Assembly (NCBI GenBank): GCA_028710415.1
Contig: JAQTUE010000006.1
Location: 1 to 64,000, forward strand
DNA length: 64,000 bases
Direction: 5' to 3'
Origin: Paludibacter sp.
Lineage (GTDB): Bacteria > Bacteroidota > Bacteroidia > Bacteroidales > Paludibacteraceae
The notes below the pieces were generated by a model. It worked only from the letters and a program-made list of their open reading frames with translations. It was not told where the DNA came from and did no database searches. Made by a program: the position numbers and the translations under genes. Shown one piece after another: positions 35,524 through 44,607 of the stretch; position 1 is the stretch's first letter; each line of letters opens with the position of its first letter.

Positions 35524-38373
35524 TTAATCGAATGCTATAGTTGTTTTATTTCCTGTATAATGTATTGTCTTAGAATTAGGTGAAGCACTGTCAATCCCTG
35601 CAGGATTACTTGGGCTGACCAGTACAAACCTGAAGTTACGTTCTTTTACCAGGCCTGTGAAATTACCTTTCCGGTTATCAATGCTTAGAGTTTTCGTTTC
35701 ATTGTTGTAGCTGAATTGAATGGTGCTGTACGATCCTTTTTCATAATTGTAATTTACATTTTCGTCTTCGTACAACGAAAAGATTCCGTTCTTACCTGCA
35801 TACACATAAATAGTCAGGTCGGTCTGGGGTTTCGAGGTGTTCTGTACTACCTGGCCCACGGGTAGGATGCTTCCAGCCGGAACAAAGATTGGCATGCGGT
35901 CATACGGCGCAGAGACTGTTTGCGTCTTACCCCCTGCATTGAACTTTCCATCATATAAATTGTACCATCCTGCATTTACCGGGAAATACACTTCACGGGA
36001 ACGTCCCTTATAATGGTATACCGGACAGACCATCAGGTTGCAGCCGAACATATACTGGTCGCTTATATTGAGCACGTTTGCATCACTTTCATAATCCATC
36101 ATCAATGGACGCATGATGGTAAAATCATTGAAATGGCTCATTCCGGCCAGGGTATAGATATAAGGCATCAGGCGGTAACGCAGTTCGGTGTAGTACAACA
36201 TGGCCTTGTAAGCAGGATGGGTATCGGGGGCGATATTCCACAATTCGCGGTAGGGTGGTTGCCCGTGTGAGCGGAACAAAGGTACAAATGCACCAAACTC
36301 ATGCCAGCGTACATTCAGTTCCCGCCATTCGTTCAGGTCTTCCGATCCTTCTTTTGCTTTTTCATATCGTTTCTCCACACAGAATCCACCATTATCCATG
36401 GTCCAGTATGGATTTCCAGAGATTGAAAAATTCAAACCTGCAGAGATCTGGGCTTTCAAATCTTCCCACCGGGTACCGATATCGCCACTCCAAATGGCAG
36501 CTGCGTATTTCTGCGAACCGGCAAAACCCGAACGGGTAAGCAGGAATACTCGGTCGGTATTATTCGTTGAACGTTGGCCTTCATAAATCCCTTTTGCATT
36601 CATCAAACCATACGCATTGAAAAATTCGGTTGAGGAACCTGCAGCTGTAGGATTCATTAGTTTTTTCCGATACGCCATACTCGAATTTGAATTAATATCC
36701 GGTTCGGAGGCATCCATCCACCAGGCATCAAAGTGTTTGCTGTATAAATGGTCATTCATTTGCTTCCAGAACAATTCACGGGCTCCCTGGCTGTAAGCAT
36801 CATAAAATGAACCGGTATATCCTGTCCCGATCCAGTCCCGGATACTATCGTTCACAGCCTGTTTGAACATCCAGCCTTTAGTGTCAAAACCCTTGTAATG
36901 TTTCGTGTTGTTATAGAATTTAGGCCATACGGAAATCATAATCCGCGCACTGGAGTCGTGCACCTCTTTGACCATGGCATCAGGATCCGGGAAACGGGCA
37001 GCATCGAATTCATGGCTTCCCCAGGCATCCTGATTCCAGTACGACCAGTCCTGTACGATGTTGTCAATCGGTATCTGACGATGGCGGAATTCGCGCAACG
37101 TATTCAGTAATTCGTCCTGGGTCTTGTAACGTTCCCGGCTTTGCCAGAATCCCATCGACCATTTAGGCATCACCTGTGCCTTACCAGTTACATACCGGTA
37201 TCCACTGATTACCTGATCGGGGTTGTTTCCGCGAATAAAATAATAATCGAGTTGTTTTCCCATTTCCGACCAGAACGATAATCTGGATTGATCAGCTGCT
37301 GGAACAGGGCTAAGGGCTTTCAGGCTGATGTACGATACGCCGCCATCGGGCTTCCATTCAATGCGTAGTTTGTGTTTTGTTTCCGCTTTCAGGTTGGCAG
37401 TAAATTTATAGCTGTTCGGGTTCCAGGCAGTACGCCACCGTTCGGCTACTACCAGGCTGTCGTCAAGATACACTTTTGTATATCCGGCATAGTACAATAT
37501 AAAATGATAGAGTCCGCTTTGGTTGGGTTTTATTTCACCTTCCCAGTTGATGGCAGCATTATTAAAGGGAAAATCCTTCGGGAAGTCAGTCACCGTTTCC
37601 AGGTTTTCATAATCGATCTTGCTTTCCTGACGTTCCACAAAGATATTCTTAGGATCCTTGTTAATCATATAGGATGCAGTCAGGCCTCCTTCTTTTCCGT
37701 TCTTATCGTAGAGTTTAAACTGGTTTAGGTTGGCATATTCGCGTGGATCGCCAAAACGGGTCAGGGAATAATTATCCCACAGGATGCCGTAGTTTTTATT
37801 GGAGACAATAAAAGGTACGGATACTTTGGTATTGTATTGATAGAGCACTTCGTTTTTTCCCTTGTAATTAAATTCATCCGATTGATGCTGGCCCAGTCCA
37901 TAAAAAGCTTCATCATTCGGCGATTCAAATACCTGCCGGTAAGTATATCCGGCATGTCCATCTATTTGGATAGGGTTGAATGATTTGCCGCCACCCTGTT
38001 TTTCCTGCAGGATAACTTTTCCATTCAGGTCGGTGAACCTGATTTCACCGGTTGCAAGCGATACGATTGTTTTGGTCGTTTTTGTCTGAAGGATGACGTT
38101 ATTCTTTTCCTGCGATACATTCCAGGTTGAATTTTCTGACGGGGTATAGGTTGCTATCAGGCTGGGGGTATCGGATAGTTTACCCGAAGGAGTGGCTGTT
38201 ACGTGGATGATATCATCATTGACAACCTGAAGGCAGATGGTCTTTGCATCTTTAGTAGTTGCCTGCTTCATGGAAATAAGTATTCCGTTTGATATTTTTT
38301 GGTAATTAGCGCCATTGCAACCAACCAACGTTGCAAAAGTAAAAAACAACACAATTATTTTATTCCTCTTCAT
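35524..38373 (-). CDS. GH31 alpha-xylosidase-like lipoprotein with PA14 domain
   Basis: 949 residues with lipobox VGC (C19). An N-terminal beta-sandwich is interrupted by a PA14 domain (about 230-360, with YHFILYYAGYTKVYLDDSL). The GH31 barrel has the nucleophile D554 in WWMDASEPD, and C-terminal beta-domains follow. A PA14 insertion is known from GH31 alpha-xylosidases that act on xyloglucan oligosaccharides, which is the basis for the substrate inference. First gene of the SusC/SusD operon and divergent from the regulator. Confidence 0.9.
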   Translation of the reverse strand: MKRNKIIVLFFTFATLVGCNGANYQKISNGILISMKQATTKDAKTICLQVVNDDIIHVTATPSGKLSDTPSLIATYTPSENSTWNVSQEKNNVILQTKTTKTIVSLATGEIRFTDLNGKVILQEKQGGGKSFNPIQIDGHAGYTYRQVFESPNDEAFYGLGQHQSDEFNYKGKNEVLYQYNTKVSVPFIVSNKNYGILWDNYSLTRFGDPREYANLNQFKLYDKNGKEGGLTASYMINKDPKNIFVERQESKIDYENLETVTDFPKDFPFNNAAINWEGEIKPNQSGLYHFILYYAGYTKVYLDDSLVVAERWRTAWNPNSYKFTANLKAETKHKLRIEWKPDGGVSYISLKALSPVPAADQSRLSFWSEMGKQLDYYFIRGNNPDQVISGYRYVTGKAQVMPKWSMGFWQSRERYKTQDELLNTLREFRHRQIPIDNIVQDWSYWNQDAWGSHEFDAARFPDPDAMVKEVHDSSARIMISVWPKFYNNTKHYKGFDTKGWMFKQAVNDSIRDWIGTGYTGSFYDAYSQGARELFWKQMNDHLYSKHFDAWWMDASEPDINSNSSMAYRKKLMNPTAAGSSTEFFNAYGLMNAKGIYEGQRSTNNTDRVFLLTRSGFAGSQKYAAAIWSGDIGTRWEDLKAQISAGLNFSISGNPYWTMDNGGFCVEKRYEKAKEGSEDLNEWRELNVRWHEFGAFVPLFRSHGQPPYRELWNIAPDTHPAYKAMLYYTELRYRLMPYIYTLAGMSHFNDFTIMRPLMMDYESDANVLNISDQYMFGCNLMVCPVYHYKGRSREVYFPVNAGWYNLYDGKFNAGGKTQTVSAPYDRMPIFVPAGSILPVGQVVQNTSKPQTDLTIYVYAGKNGIFSLYEDENVNYNYEKGSYSTIQFSYNNETKTLSIDNRKGNFTGLVKERNFRFVLVSPSNPAGIDSASPNSKTIHYTGNKTTIAFD

Positions 38374-38435
38374 GATTTATAATAGTCAATTTAGATTTAA
38401 ATTTATTGGAACAAATCCATTTTTTTTAAGTTGTA

Positions 38436-38443
38436 CAAATATA
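38436..38443 (-). promoter_or_regulatory. -7 box of the PUL operon
   Basis: Reads TATATTTG on the minus strand, 62 bp upstream of the GH31 start. No clear -33 box. A dependence on the HTCS activator would fit a weak -33. Confidence 0.4.
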
Positions 38444-38582
38444 CCTTCAAAAATCTGTACTTATTGGATTGAATGTTCTTATCGTTGGTTGTAAATGATA
38501 ACCGATGGGTGCCAAATGTTCCCGTATAGGGAGCTGAATGATAACTAAGCTAAAAAGGAATACAATTAAGTCATTTATTTTA

Positions 38583-38590
38583 TACATTTG
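38583..38590 (+). promoter_or_regulatory. -7 box of the HTCS gene
   Basis: TACATTTG matches TAnnTTTG, 29 bp before the chosen ATG. It would overlap an alternative GTG start at 38590, which argues against that start. Confidence 0.5.
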
Positions 38591-38619
38591 TGTCATCAAA
38601 TCAAAAACTTCCCGGTTTT

Positions 38620-41600
38620 ATGAATAAATTCTTATTTGCCATACTTTGTTTTCTTTCCCTGGGTTTGCATGCTGAGACTTATAATTTTGCCCACCTGGAT
38701 AATACACAGGGTTTATCGAATAACCAGATCGAACGTGTGTTCAAGGACAGCCGTGGCTTTATGTGGATCGGTACCAATTTCGGACTTAACCGTTACGATG
38801 GATATCATGTCAAAGTATACAAGTCCATCAAGAACGACAGCACTAGCCTGATATACAATGCTATATACAAGATTCAGGAAGATAAGAACGGAAACCTGTG
38901 GATAACAGGCTATCCAAGGTATGCCATCTATGATGTGTTGACCGAGAAATTCAATCGTGATATTTTAACCTACCTGGCACCCTATGGCATTCATTTTATA
39001 CCTGCCCTGGTTGAAATAGACTCCCAAAAGAACTTCTATTTTTATAAAACCAATGATGGTATTTATAAGTATGACATTGTTTCTAAAAAACTGCTTCATT
39101 TCAGGCAATCCACGAATATCAACACCCTGAGTAAAGGCATTATTACGGCTATCAACCCTGATAAGGGCTTCTTTTGGGTGCTTTATCAATCGGGCTTGCT
39201 GGAGCGGGTTAATGAACGCACCAATACGGTGGATTTCCGGAACCGGTATGTCCAGGACAATGCTGCCGGATCGAGTATTCCCAAAAAATTGTACATTGAT
39301 GCAAAAGGTTGTCCCTGGGTCTTCCCTGGTATCAACGATAAAGGGACATTGTATTTCAATATGGCCAAAGGGCAATGGGCGTTTTTTGGTAATGACAAGC
39401 GTGATTTCCGTTCTCCCGGTGATGTGTTTATTTCCTCCAATTTTGTGCGGGACATAGCACAGGATAACAAGGGGCGTATCTGGCTGGCCACCGACCATGG
39501 CGGGGTGAATGTGTATGATAAGAAAACAAATGGCATTACCGTGCTGCGGAATGACCCCTTGAATCCCAACTCGCTGAGCCAGAACTCTGCTATCAGCCTG
39601 TATTACGATAATACCGGGATCATGTGGGTGGGTACTTATAAAAACGGTGCTTCCTATTACCACCCGGGGATGTTTAAGTTTGAGAAATCACCTTTGTTCT
39701 TTTATACCAATCCGGAGCTCGAGAACAAGGATTGCAACATGCTTTATGAAGACCGTGCCGGGAACCTGTGGATCGGTACCAACGGAAGTGGTGTGTTGAA
39801 ATGGGATAAAAAAACACAGCATTTCAGGCTTTACAGGAACCAAAAGGAAAATCCCTCGAGCATCTCTTCGGATATTGTGATCTCCATGCTCGAGGACAGG
39901 AGGGGAACCATGTGGTTTGGCTCTTACCTCGGAGGGTTGGATAACCTGATTGGCGAACGGTTCACGCACTACCAGCCGGATATACAAAACCCAAATTCAT
40001 TATCCAATAAGAGTGTGTACGGGTTGGTGGAAGACCGCCGTCAAAACCTGTGGATAGCTACTTTGGGCGGAGGCCTGGATGAACTGGATATTACCAGGAA
40101 GAATTTCACCCATCATAACCTTACAAATGCAAAAGGCTTATCTTCCAATTACGTCCTTTCACTCTACACCAAAGATTCAACGCTGATCTATTTAAGTACA
40201 TCCCATGGAGTCAACCTGATGGATACAAGGACAAATTCAATTACCCCTCTGTTCAGGAACAGTGGCCTTCAAAACAAGCTGACCGAATTAATCTCTTACA
40301 ATACGGTAGTAGATAAACGCAAACAGGTTTGGATTGCTACCGACAACGGAATCAATATCTACAATCCGGCCAACAATACCATCAACTATATCAATAAATC
40401 AAACGGATTGTCGAGTGACCAGGTAGTGTCGCTGATGGAAGATAACAACGGCAATATCTGGGCAGGTACCCGTAACGGGCTGGCATGCATTTATTGCACA
40501 GTCAATACCACCACTAAAAAGTATGAGTATAACGTGGTTTCATTCGATGAAAATGATGGGCTGTTAAGTTCCATTTTTAATCAAAATGCGATCTATAAAA
40601 ACAAACAGGGTAAAATATTTGTAGGATGTACCAAGGGCTATACCTCCTTTGATCCACAGACGATCCTGTTTAATACCATTGTTCCTCAACCCAGGTTTAC
40701 CTCGTTAACCATCGGGAATGAAGATATCTCACCAGACACCCGGTATAAAAAAAGGATTATCCTGGATACTTCCATAACCCATAAAAAGAAAATAGTGCTT
40801 CACTATGATGAGAAGAACTTTACAATCAATTTCTCATCACTGTGTTACATTCATCCCGAAAAAAACAGGTACCGGTATAAATTAAAAGGCTTTGATGATG
40901 ACTGGACGATTACTGCCAATGGGGTAAGTTTTGCTTCCTATTCTAATTTAAACCAGGGCACCTACCAGTTGATGGTCTATGCCAGTAACAACGATAATGT
41001 GTGGAGTTCCAAGCCGCTTATCCTCGAAATAGTCATACTCCCTCCTTTCTGGTTTAGCTGGTGGGCTTTCGTGTTCTATTTCATACTGGGCGTTGTGGCA
41101 TTGTGGTATATCGTGAATTTCAACCTGCGCAAGCAACTGAACAAGTTTGAGAATGAACGCAGCATTAGGGAAGCCAAACAGCTGCATGAGATTGATGAAA
41201 TGAAATTCCGGTTCTTTACCAATATCAGTCATGAATTTCGTACCCCGCTCACCCTGATTGTCAGTCCGGTGGAGAAACTGTTGCAGGAAGCAAAGACGGA
41301 AGAAGAGAAATCCTTGTTGAATATTATCCAGCGCAATGCATACGGGCTGCTGGAGCTGGTGAATCAACTGCTCGATTTCCGCAAGCTCGATGTTCACAAA
41401 GATTCCCTGAACATATCGGTGGGTGATGTGGTGGCATTTATCAAGGATATCTGTTATTCCTTCACCGAACTGGCAAACCGTAAATCGATCAATTTCTCCT
41501 TTTCAACGTCAGTATCGGAGCTAAGAATGGAGTTTGACCCGGAGAAAATGAAAAAGATTGTTTCCAACCTGCTCTCCAATGCATTTAAGTTTACCCCTGC

Positions 41601-42753
41601 AGATGGTAAGATTGATGTGCACATTGGAGTAGTTCAGCAGCTCAATGATGAGAAACAGTTATTGAAATTTACCGTATCCGACAGTGGCATTGGCATTCCC
41701 TCCAAGGATCTGGATCGTATCTTCGAGCGCTTCTACCGGGTGGAGAATCCTGAGAATGGCCATCAGACAGGTACCGGAGTCGGGCTGCATATTGTGAGCG
41801 AATATGTAAAACTGCACAACGGCGATATAGGTGTCGAAAGCCGCCTGGGCAAAGGTTCTGTCTTCACGGTTTCGATACCGGCCATCCAGCATATGCAGGA
41901 GGAAATCATCAATCAGAACAAATCGGATATCATTCTTCCCGAAGAACAAACCTCCGAGGAGAAAGTCATCCTGGAAGAGAAGCGCAACAAGCTGCCCCTT
42001 ATGTTGATTGTGGACGATAACGAAGACTTCCGTAATTTTATCTCGGCTCTCTTTGTTGAGAATTACCGGATACTCAAAGCTGAAGACGGGGAAGCTGCCC
42101 TTCAGATTATCCTGGATAAAATGCCCGATATGATTATCTGCGACGTGATGATGCCCAAGATGGATGGCTTTGAGTTGTGCCGTATGGTAAAGCAGGATAT
42201 CCGCATCTCACACATCCCGATCATCCTGCTCACCGCCAAGGCTGGTGACGAGAACAAATACCGCGGGCTGGAGGCAGGTGCCGAGGATTATATCTCCAAA
42301 CCGTTCAATATGGAAATGTTGTCTCTCAAAGTCTCCCGTATCATTGAACGTCAGAAGAAAACCCGCGAACAGTTTAAACGCAAAGTGGATATCACTACCT
42401 CGGACGTGGAAATAACCTCCATGGATGTGAAGTTCGTAAAAAAGGCAGTAGCGTTGGTGGAATCCAATATCGCCAGCAGTGAGTTTTTGGTGGAGGACCT
42501 ATGCCGCGAAATGGGCATGAGCCGGGTCTATTTCTATAAAAAAATCCTGTCGCTTACCGACAAGACTCCATCCGAATTTATACGCTTCATCCGCCTCAAA
42601 CGGGCTGCCGATCTGCTGGAAAAGAGCCAGCTCTTTGTCAACGAAGTAGCCTACCAGGTTGGTTTCAACGACCCCAAATACTTCCGCAAATACTTCAAGG
42701 ATGAGTTTGGGGTGAGTCCGAATGAATATAAGAAGAAGTTCACGGAATCGTGA
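38620..42753 (+). CDS. Hybrid two-component system regulator (HTCS) of the PUL
   Basis: 1377 residues in one polypeptide: signal peptide (MNKFLFAILCFLSLGLHA), periplasmic sensor of 14 or so propeller-type repeats (Reg_prop, with many GLVEDRRQNLWIAT-like blades), a Y_Y_Y domain, one transmembrane helix (about 812-832), histidine kinase domain (phospho-acceptor H871 in NISHEFRTP, ATPase motifs GIGIPSKDL and GTGVGLHI), receiver domain (D1175 in CDVMMPK), and a C-terminal AraC-type helix-turn-helix. Such proteins bind an oligosaccharide in the periplasm and activate the adjacent PUL. The ATG is preferred over an upstream GTG because it starts the signal peptide and lies downstream of the -7 box. 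Confidence 0.96.
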   Translation: MNKFLFAILCFLSLGLHAETYNFAHLDNTQGLSNNQIERVFKDSRGFMWIGTNFGLNRYDGYHVKVYKSIKNDSTSLIYNAIYKIQEDKNGNLWITGYPRYAIYDVLTEKFNRDILTYLAPYGIHFIPALVEIDSQKNFYFYKTNDGIYKYDIVSKKLLHFRQSTNINTLSKGIITAINPDKGFFWVLYQSGLLERVNERTNTVDFRNRYVQDNAAGSSIPKKLYIDAKGCPWVFPGINDKGTLYFNMAKGQWAFFGNDKRDFRSPGDVFISSNFVRDIAQDNKGRIWLATDHGGVNVYDKKTNGITVLRNDPLNPNSLSQNSAISLYYDNTGIMWVGTYKNGASYYHPGMFKFEKSPLFFYTNPELENKDCNMLYEDRAGNLWIGTNGSGVLKWDKKTQHFRLYRNQKENPSSISSDIVISMLEDRRGTMWFGSYLGGLDNLIGERFTHYQPDIQNPNSLSNKSVYGLVEDRRQNLWIATLGGGLDELDITRKNFTHHNLTNAKGLSSNYVLSLYTKDSTLIYLSTSHGVNLMDTRTNSITPLFRNSGLQNKLTELISYNTVVDKRKQVWIATDNGINIYNPANNTINYINKSNGLSSDQVVSLMEDNNGNIWAGTRNGLACIYCTVNTTTKKYEYNVVSFDENDGLLSSIFNQNAIYKNKQGKIFVGCTKGYTSFDPQTILFNTIVPQPRFTSLTIGNEDISPDTRYKKRIILDTSITHKKKIVLHYDEKNFTINFSSLCYIHPEKNRYRYKLKGFDDDWTITANGVSFASYSNLNQGTYQLMVYASNNDNVWSSKPLILEIVILPPFWFSWWAFVFYFILGVVALWYIVNFNLRKQLNKFENERSIREAKQLHEIDEMKFRFFTNISHEFRTPLTLIVSPVEKLLQEAKTEEEKSLLNIIQRNAYGLLELVNQLLDFRKLDVHKDSLNISVGDVVAFIKDICYSFTELANRKSINFSFSTSVSELRMEFDPEKMKKIVSNLLSNAFKFTPADGKIDVHIGVVQQLNDEKQLLKFTVSDSGIGIPSKDLDRIFERFYRVENPENGHQTGTGVGLHIVSEYVKLHNGDIGVESRLGKGSVFTVSIPAIQHMQEEIINQNKSDIILPEEQTSEEKVILEEKRNKLPLMLIVDDNEDFRNFISALFVENYRILKAEDGEAALQIILDKMPDMIICDVMMPKMDGFELCRMVKQDIRISHIPIILLTAKAGDENKYRGLEAGAEDYISKPFNMEMLSLKVSRIIERQKKTREQFKRKVDITTSDVEITSMDVKFVKKAVALVESNIASSEFLVEDLCREMGMSRVYFYKKILSLTDKTPSEFIRFIRLKRAADLLEKSQLFVNEVAYQVGFNDPKYFRKYFKDEFGVSPNEYKKKFTES

Positions 42754-42897
42754 AAGAGTTTGAAGAGTTTGAAAGGTTTGTTTGATAGTGAAGGCTTCAC
42801 TCCGAGTGAAGCCTTCACTAGACTAATTCAGGTTATTTAATTGAGATTCAAATAGAAAAATCCTTCAAATCGCTGAACCCCAAACTTCAAACTCTTA
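42754..42897. repeat. Low-complexity 9-mers with a family B palindrome
   Basis: AAGAGTTTGAAGAGTTTGAA starts at the regulator's stop codon. A family B palindrome follows at 42786-42820 (arms TAGTGAAGGCTTCACT / AGTGAAGCCTTCACTA), then CCCCAAACTTCAAACTC words in the opposite sense. Confidence 0.75.
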
Positions 42898-43040
42898 AAA
42901 CCCTTATTTTTCTTTATTTATTCCCTTCGTAGAAAATCCTAACACCTCAGAACCCACCCTTATTCACTAATTTAAATTATTAACATACTGTGTTATAATT
43001 AGGGAATAAGGGTGAGATTTAGAGGGCTAATTTTTTCTAC
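42898..43040. repeat. MITE-like palindrome, left part, interrupted by IS110
   Basis: Starts AAACCCTTATTTTTC. It contains CCCTTCGTAGAAAATCC, the centre, AGGGAATAAGGGTGA and AGAGGGCTAATTTTTTCTAC, in the same order as the copy at 46121-46291. Similarity stops exactly after CTAC at 43040 and resumes as TAAGGATG at 44646. Confidence 0.8.
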
Positions 43041-43107
43041 TTCTATGTTGTAATCCAAATTTCAAGAATATTATTATGTATTATTAATATTTTATTCAAA
43101 TACTTAT

Positions 43108-43115
43108 TATCTTTG
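43108..43115 (+). promoter_or_regulatory. -7 box of a structured RNA inside the IS element
   Basis: TATCTTTG matches TAnnTTTG. Transcription would begin at about 43120, the first base of the outer stem of the RNA described next. Confidence 0.55.
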
Positions 43116-43119
43116 TTAT

Positions 43120-43228
43120 CAGAAAGATGAAGAGGAAATAGGCTCTGCTGGGGAGCAACCTATCAGCAATAATCTTTCTGCGTTATACAGTAAATTAGAA
43201 GGGGATGGCAATTTGCTGTCCCTTTTTT
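43120..43228 (+). ncRNA. Candidate structured small RNA with pseudoknot and terminator
   Basis: An outer 9-bp stem CAGAAAGAT (43120-43128) / ATCTTTCTG (43172-43180) encloses a hairpin ATAGG (43138-43142) / CCTAT (43159-43163). The loop sequence TGCTG (43146-43150) can pair with CAGCA directly after that hairpin (43164-43168), giving an H-type pseudoknot. A terminator stem at 43202-43222 with six T residues ends it. A promoter box precedes it. I do not recognise a known family. It runs opposite to the transposase gene. Confidence 0.55.
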
Positions 43229-43324
43229 ACTTTACTGGTTTCGCTTTATGGTCTAATAAAACCCAATCATTAATTTTGAAAAACATCTAGTAAAGTATGA
43301 CTTCAATTTTTAAAAACCTACCAA

Positions 43325-43370
43325 ACAACCTTCTATAAGTAGACTGATGCTACAATTCCCTGTTTTAGTT
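43325..43370 (-). ncRNA. Candidate donor-binding hairpin of the IS110 guide RNA
   Basis: On the minus strand an inner stem GTAG/CTAC with loop CATCAGT is flanked by internal-loop strands CAGGGAATT and TTATAGAAGG. The second is complementary to CTTCTAT at the element's left end (43040-43046). The first shares AGGGA with the right end (ATAGGGAC, 44638-44645). This follows the target hairpin in the same order as in known bridge RNAs. The matches are shorter than for the target hairpin. Confidence 0.5.
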
Positions 43371-43379
43371 AGTAAGTAA

Positions 43380-43437
43380 GAAATGCCACAGACTAAGGTA
43401 AGCAGACAAAGCTGCAAGTAGAAAAAGTGGTCATTTC
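43380..43437 (-). ncRNA. Candidate target-binding hairpin of the IS110 bridge RNA / seekRNA
   Basis: Outer stem GAAATG-CCAC / GTGG-CATTTC with one bulged base, inner stem GCAG/CTGC with loop CTTTGT. The internal loop strands on the minus strand are TTTTTCTACTT and TTACCTTAGTCT. The first equals the left half of the insertion site plus core (TTTTTCTAC, 43032-43040). The second is complementary to core plus right half (ACTAAGG, 44644-44650). It begins six bases after the transposase stop codon. Confidence 0.75.
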
Positions 43438-43443
43438 TAATTT

Positions 43444-44607
43444 TTATTTAGTTTGGAGGTGTAACTTGACAATTCTTGGCTCATATTTTATTTCGTTTTT
43501 TAAAACAGTATAAATTCTGTTTGAAAGTTTACGCGCTATTCTTACTATTGCTTTATTTGAATCCATCCGCTTGCAATAATCTGAAAAAGCTTTACTTAAA
43601 GCTGGATCAATTGATGCTGCTTTCCAAGCACATTCAATTAAGGCTGTTCGCAAAAAGTTATTACCACGTGGTGTCATTTCACCCTTTCTTTCAACCTCTC
43701 CGCTTGAATGACAATTTGGTACGATCCCAATCAGGCTTGCAAATTTATCTTCATTTTCAAAACGTTTTATATCTTCAATTTCTATTAAAAATAGAATTCC
43801 CGTAATCATACCTATTCCAGGAACGCTTCTTATCAATTCCATTTTCTTAAAATAGGCTTCACTTTGTGATAATGCCTTTATCTTTTTTGTAGTTATTAAC
43901 AATAATGCTCGTTGTTGTTCTGCTTGGTTTATTAAAAAATTCAAAGCACTTGTTCCGCTATCATATTGAAATCTAATTTCTTTTAACCAATTCATGAAAC
44001 GATTAGACCAATGTGTACTAGATTTTTGAAATTCATTTGGGAATTTTATACCATAATAATAAAGCATAGCCTTGATTCGCAATTTCAAACGTACCAAATC
44101 TTTGACTATAGAGCCGCGGACTCGTATTAAAGATCGATTCTCCATTGTTTCCTGACTTGGTGTAAAGATTCCTTGTAATTCATTGGATCGAAGTGAACGA
44201 CCCAATTTATTGCTATCAACTTTATCTGTCTTGTGCATTTTTTCTTTACCTGTTATTGGTACATCTACAGGATTTACTACAATATTATCTATTCCTAATC
44301 CTTTCAATTTATAATGAATCCATAAACCGCTAAATTCAGCCTCATAAACTGAATGATAAATCCCATTTGGGAAATTCAATCTCAAATAATCAGATAATAC
44401 TTCAGCCACTGCTGGTTGTTGAAAAGTCTTATGATGTAAGTTTTCTGTAAATATAGATACATTCCAACTCTTCAAATGGACATCAATTCCAATGAATATA
44501 TTTTGTCCTTCAAAATTTAATTCTTTATTTTGTGTTTGCATAAGTCCTTGAGTTTTATGTTTTAAGTTTACTATCTCAAAATTATAATACTCTTGTGACT
44601 TATGCAA
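43444..44607 (-). CDS. IS110-family DEDD transposase / bridge-RNA-guided recombinase
   Basis: 387 residues from the first ATG. The ATG 22 codons later (44541), giving MQTQNKELNFEGQN, has AAGGA just upstream and may be the true start. The N-terminal RuvC-like DEDD domain shows GIDVHLKSW, YEAEFSG and HKTDKVDSNKL. The C-terminal transposase_20 domain shows SVPGIGMITGILFL and CHSSGEVERKGEMTPRGN with the conserved serine. These recombinases insert circular elements at sites chosen by an RNA with separate target and donor loops. The reading frame is intact, so the element may still be active. Confidence 0.93.
   Translation of the reverse strand: MHKSQEYYNFEIVNLKHKTQGLMQTQNKELNFEGQNIFIGIDVHLKSWNVSIFTENLHHKTFQQPAVAEVLSDYLRLNFPNGIYHSVYEAEFSGLWIHYKLKGLGIDNIVVNPVDVPITGKEKMHKTDKVDSNKLGRSLRSNELQGIFTPSQETMENRSLIRVRGSIVKDLVRLKLRIKAMLYYYGIKFPNEFQKSSTHWSNRFMNWLKEIRFQYDSGTSALNFLINQAEQQRALLLITTKKIKALSQSEAYFKKMELIRSVPGIGMITGILFLIEIEDIKRFENEDKFASLIGIVPNCHSSGEVERKGEMTPRGNNFLRTALIECAWKAASIDPALSKAFSDYCKRMDSNKAIVRIARKLSNRIYTVLKNEIKYEPRIVKLHLQTK

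Noticed and set aside
38590-38619. GTG start for the HTCS gene
   Set aside because: It overlaps the -7 promoter box, and the ATG at 38620 begins a proper signal peptide.
38965-39663. A 232-codon open frame on the minus strand
   Set aside because: It lies entirely inside the HTCS gene, whose domains are unmistakable. Long antisense frames are common opposite such genes.
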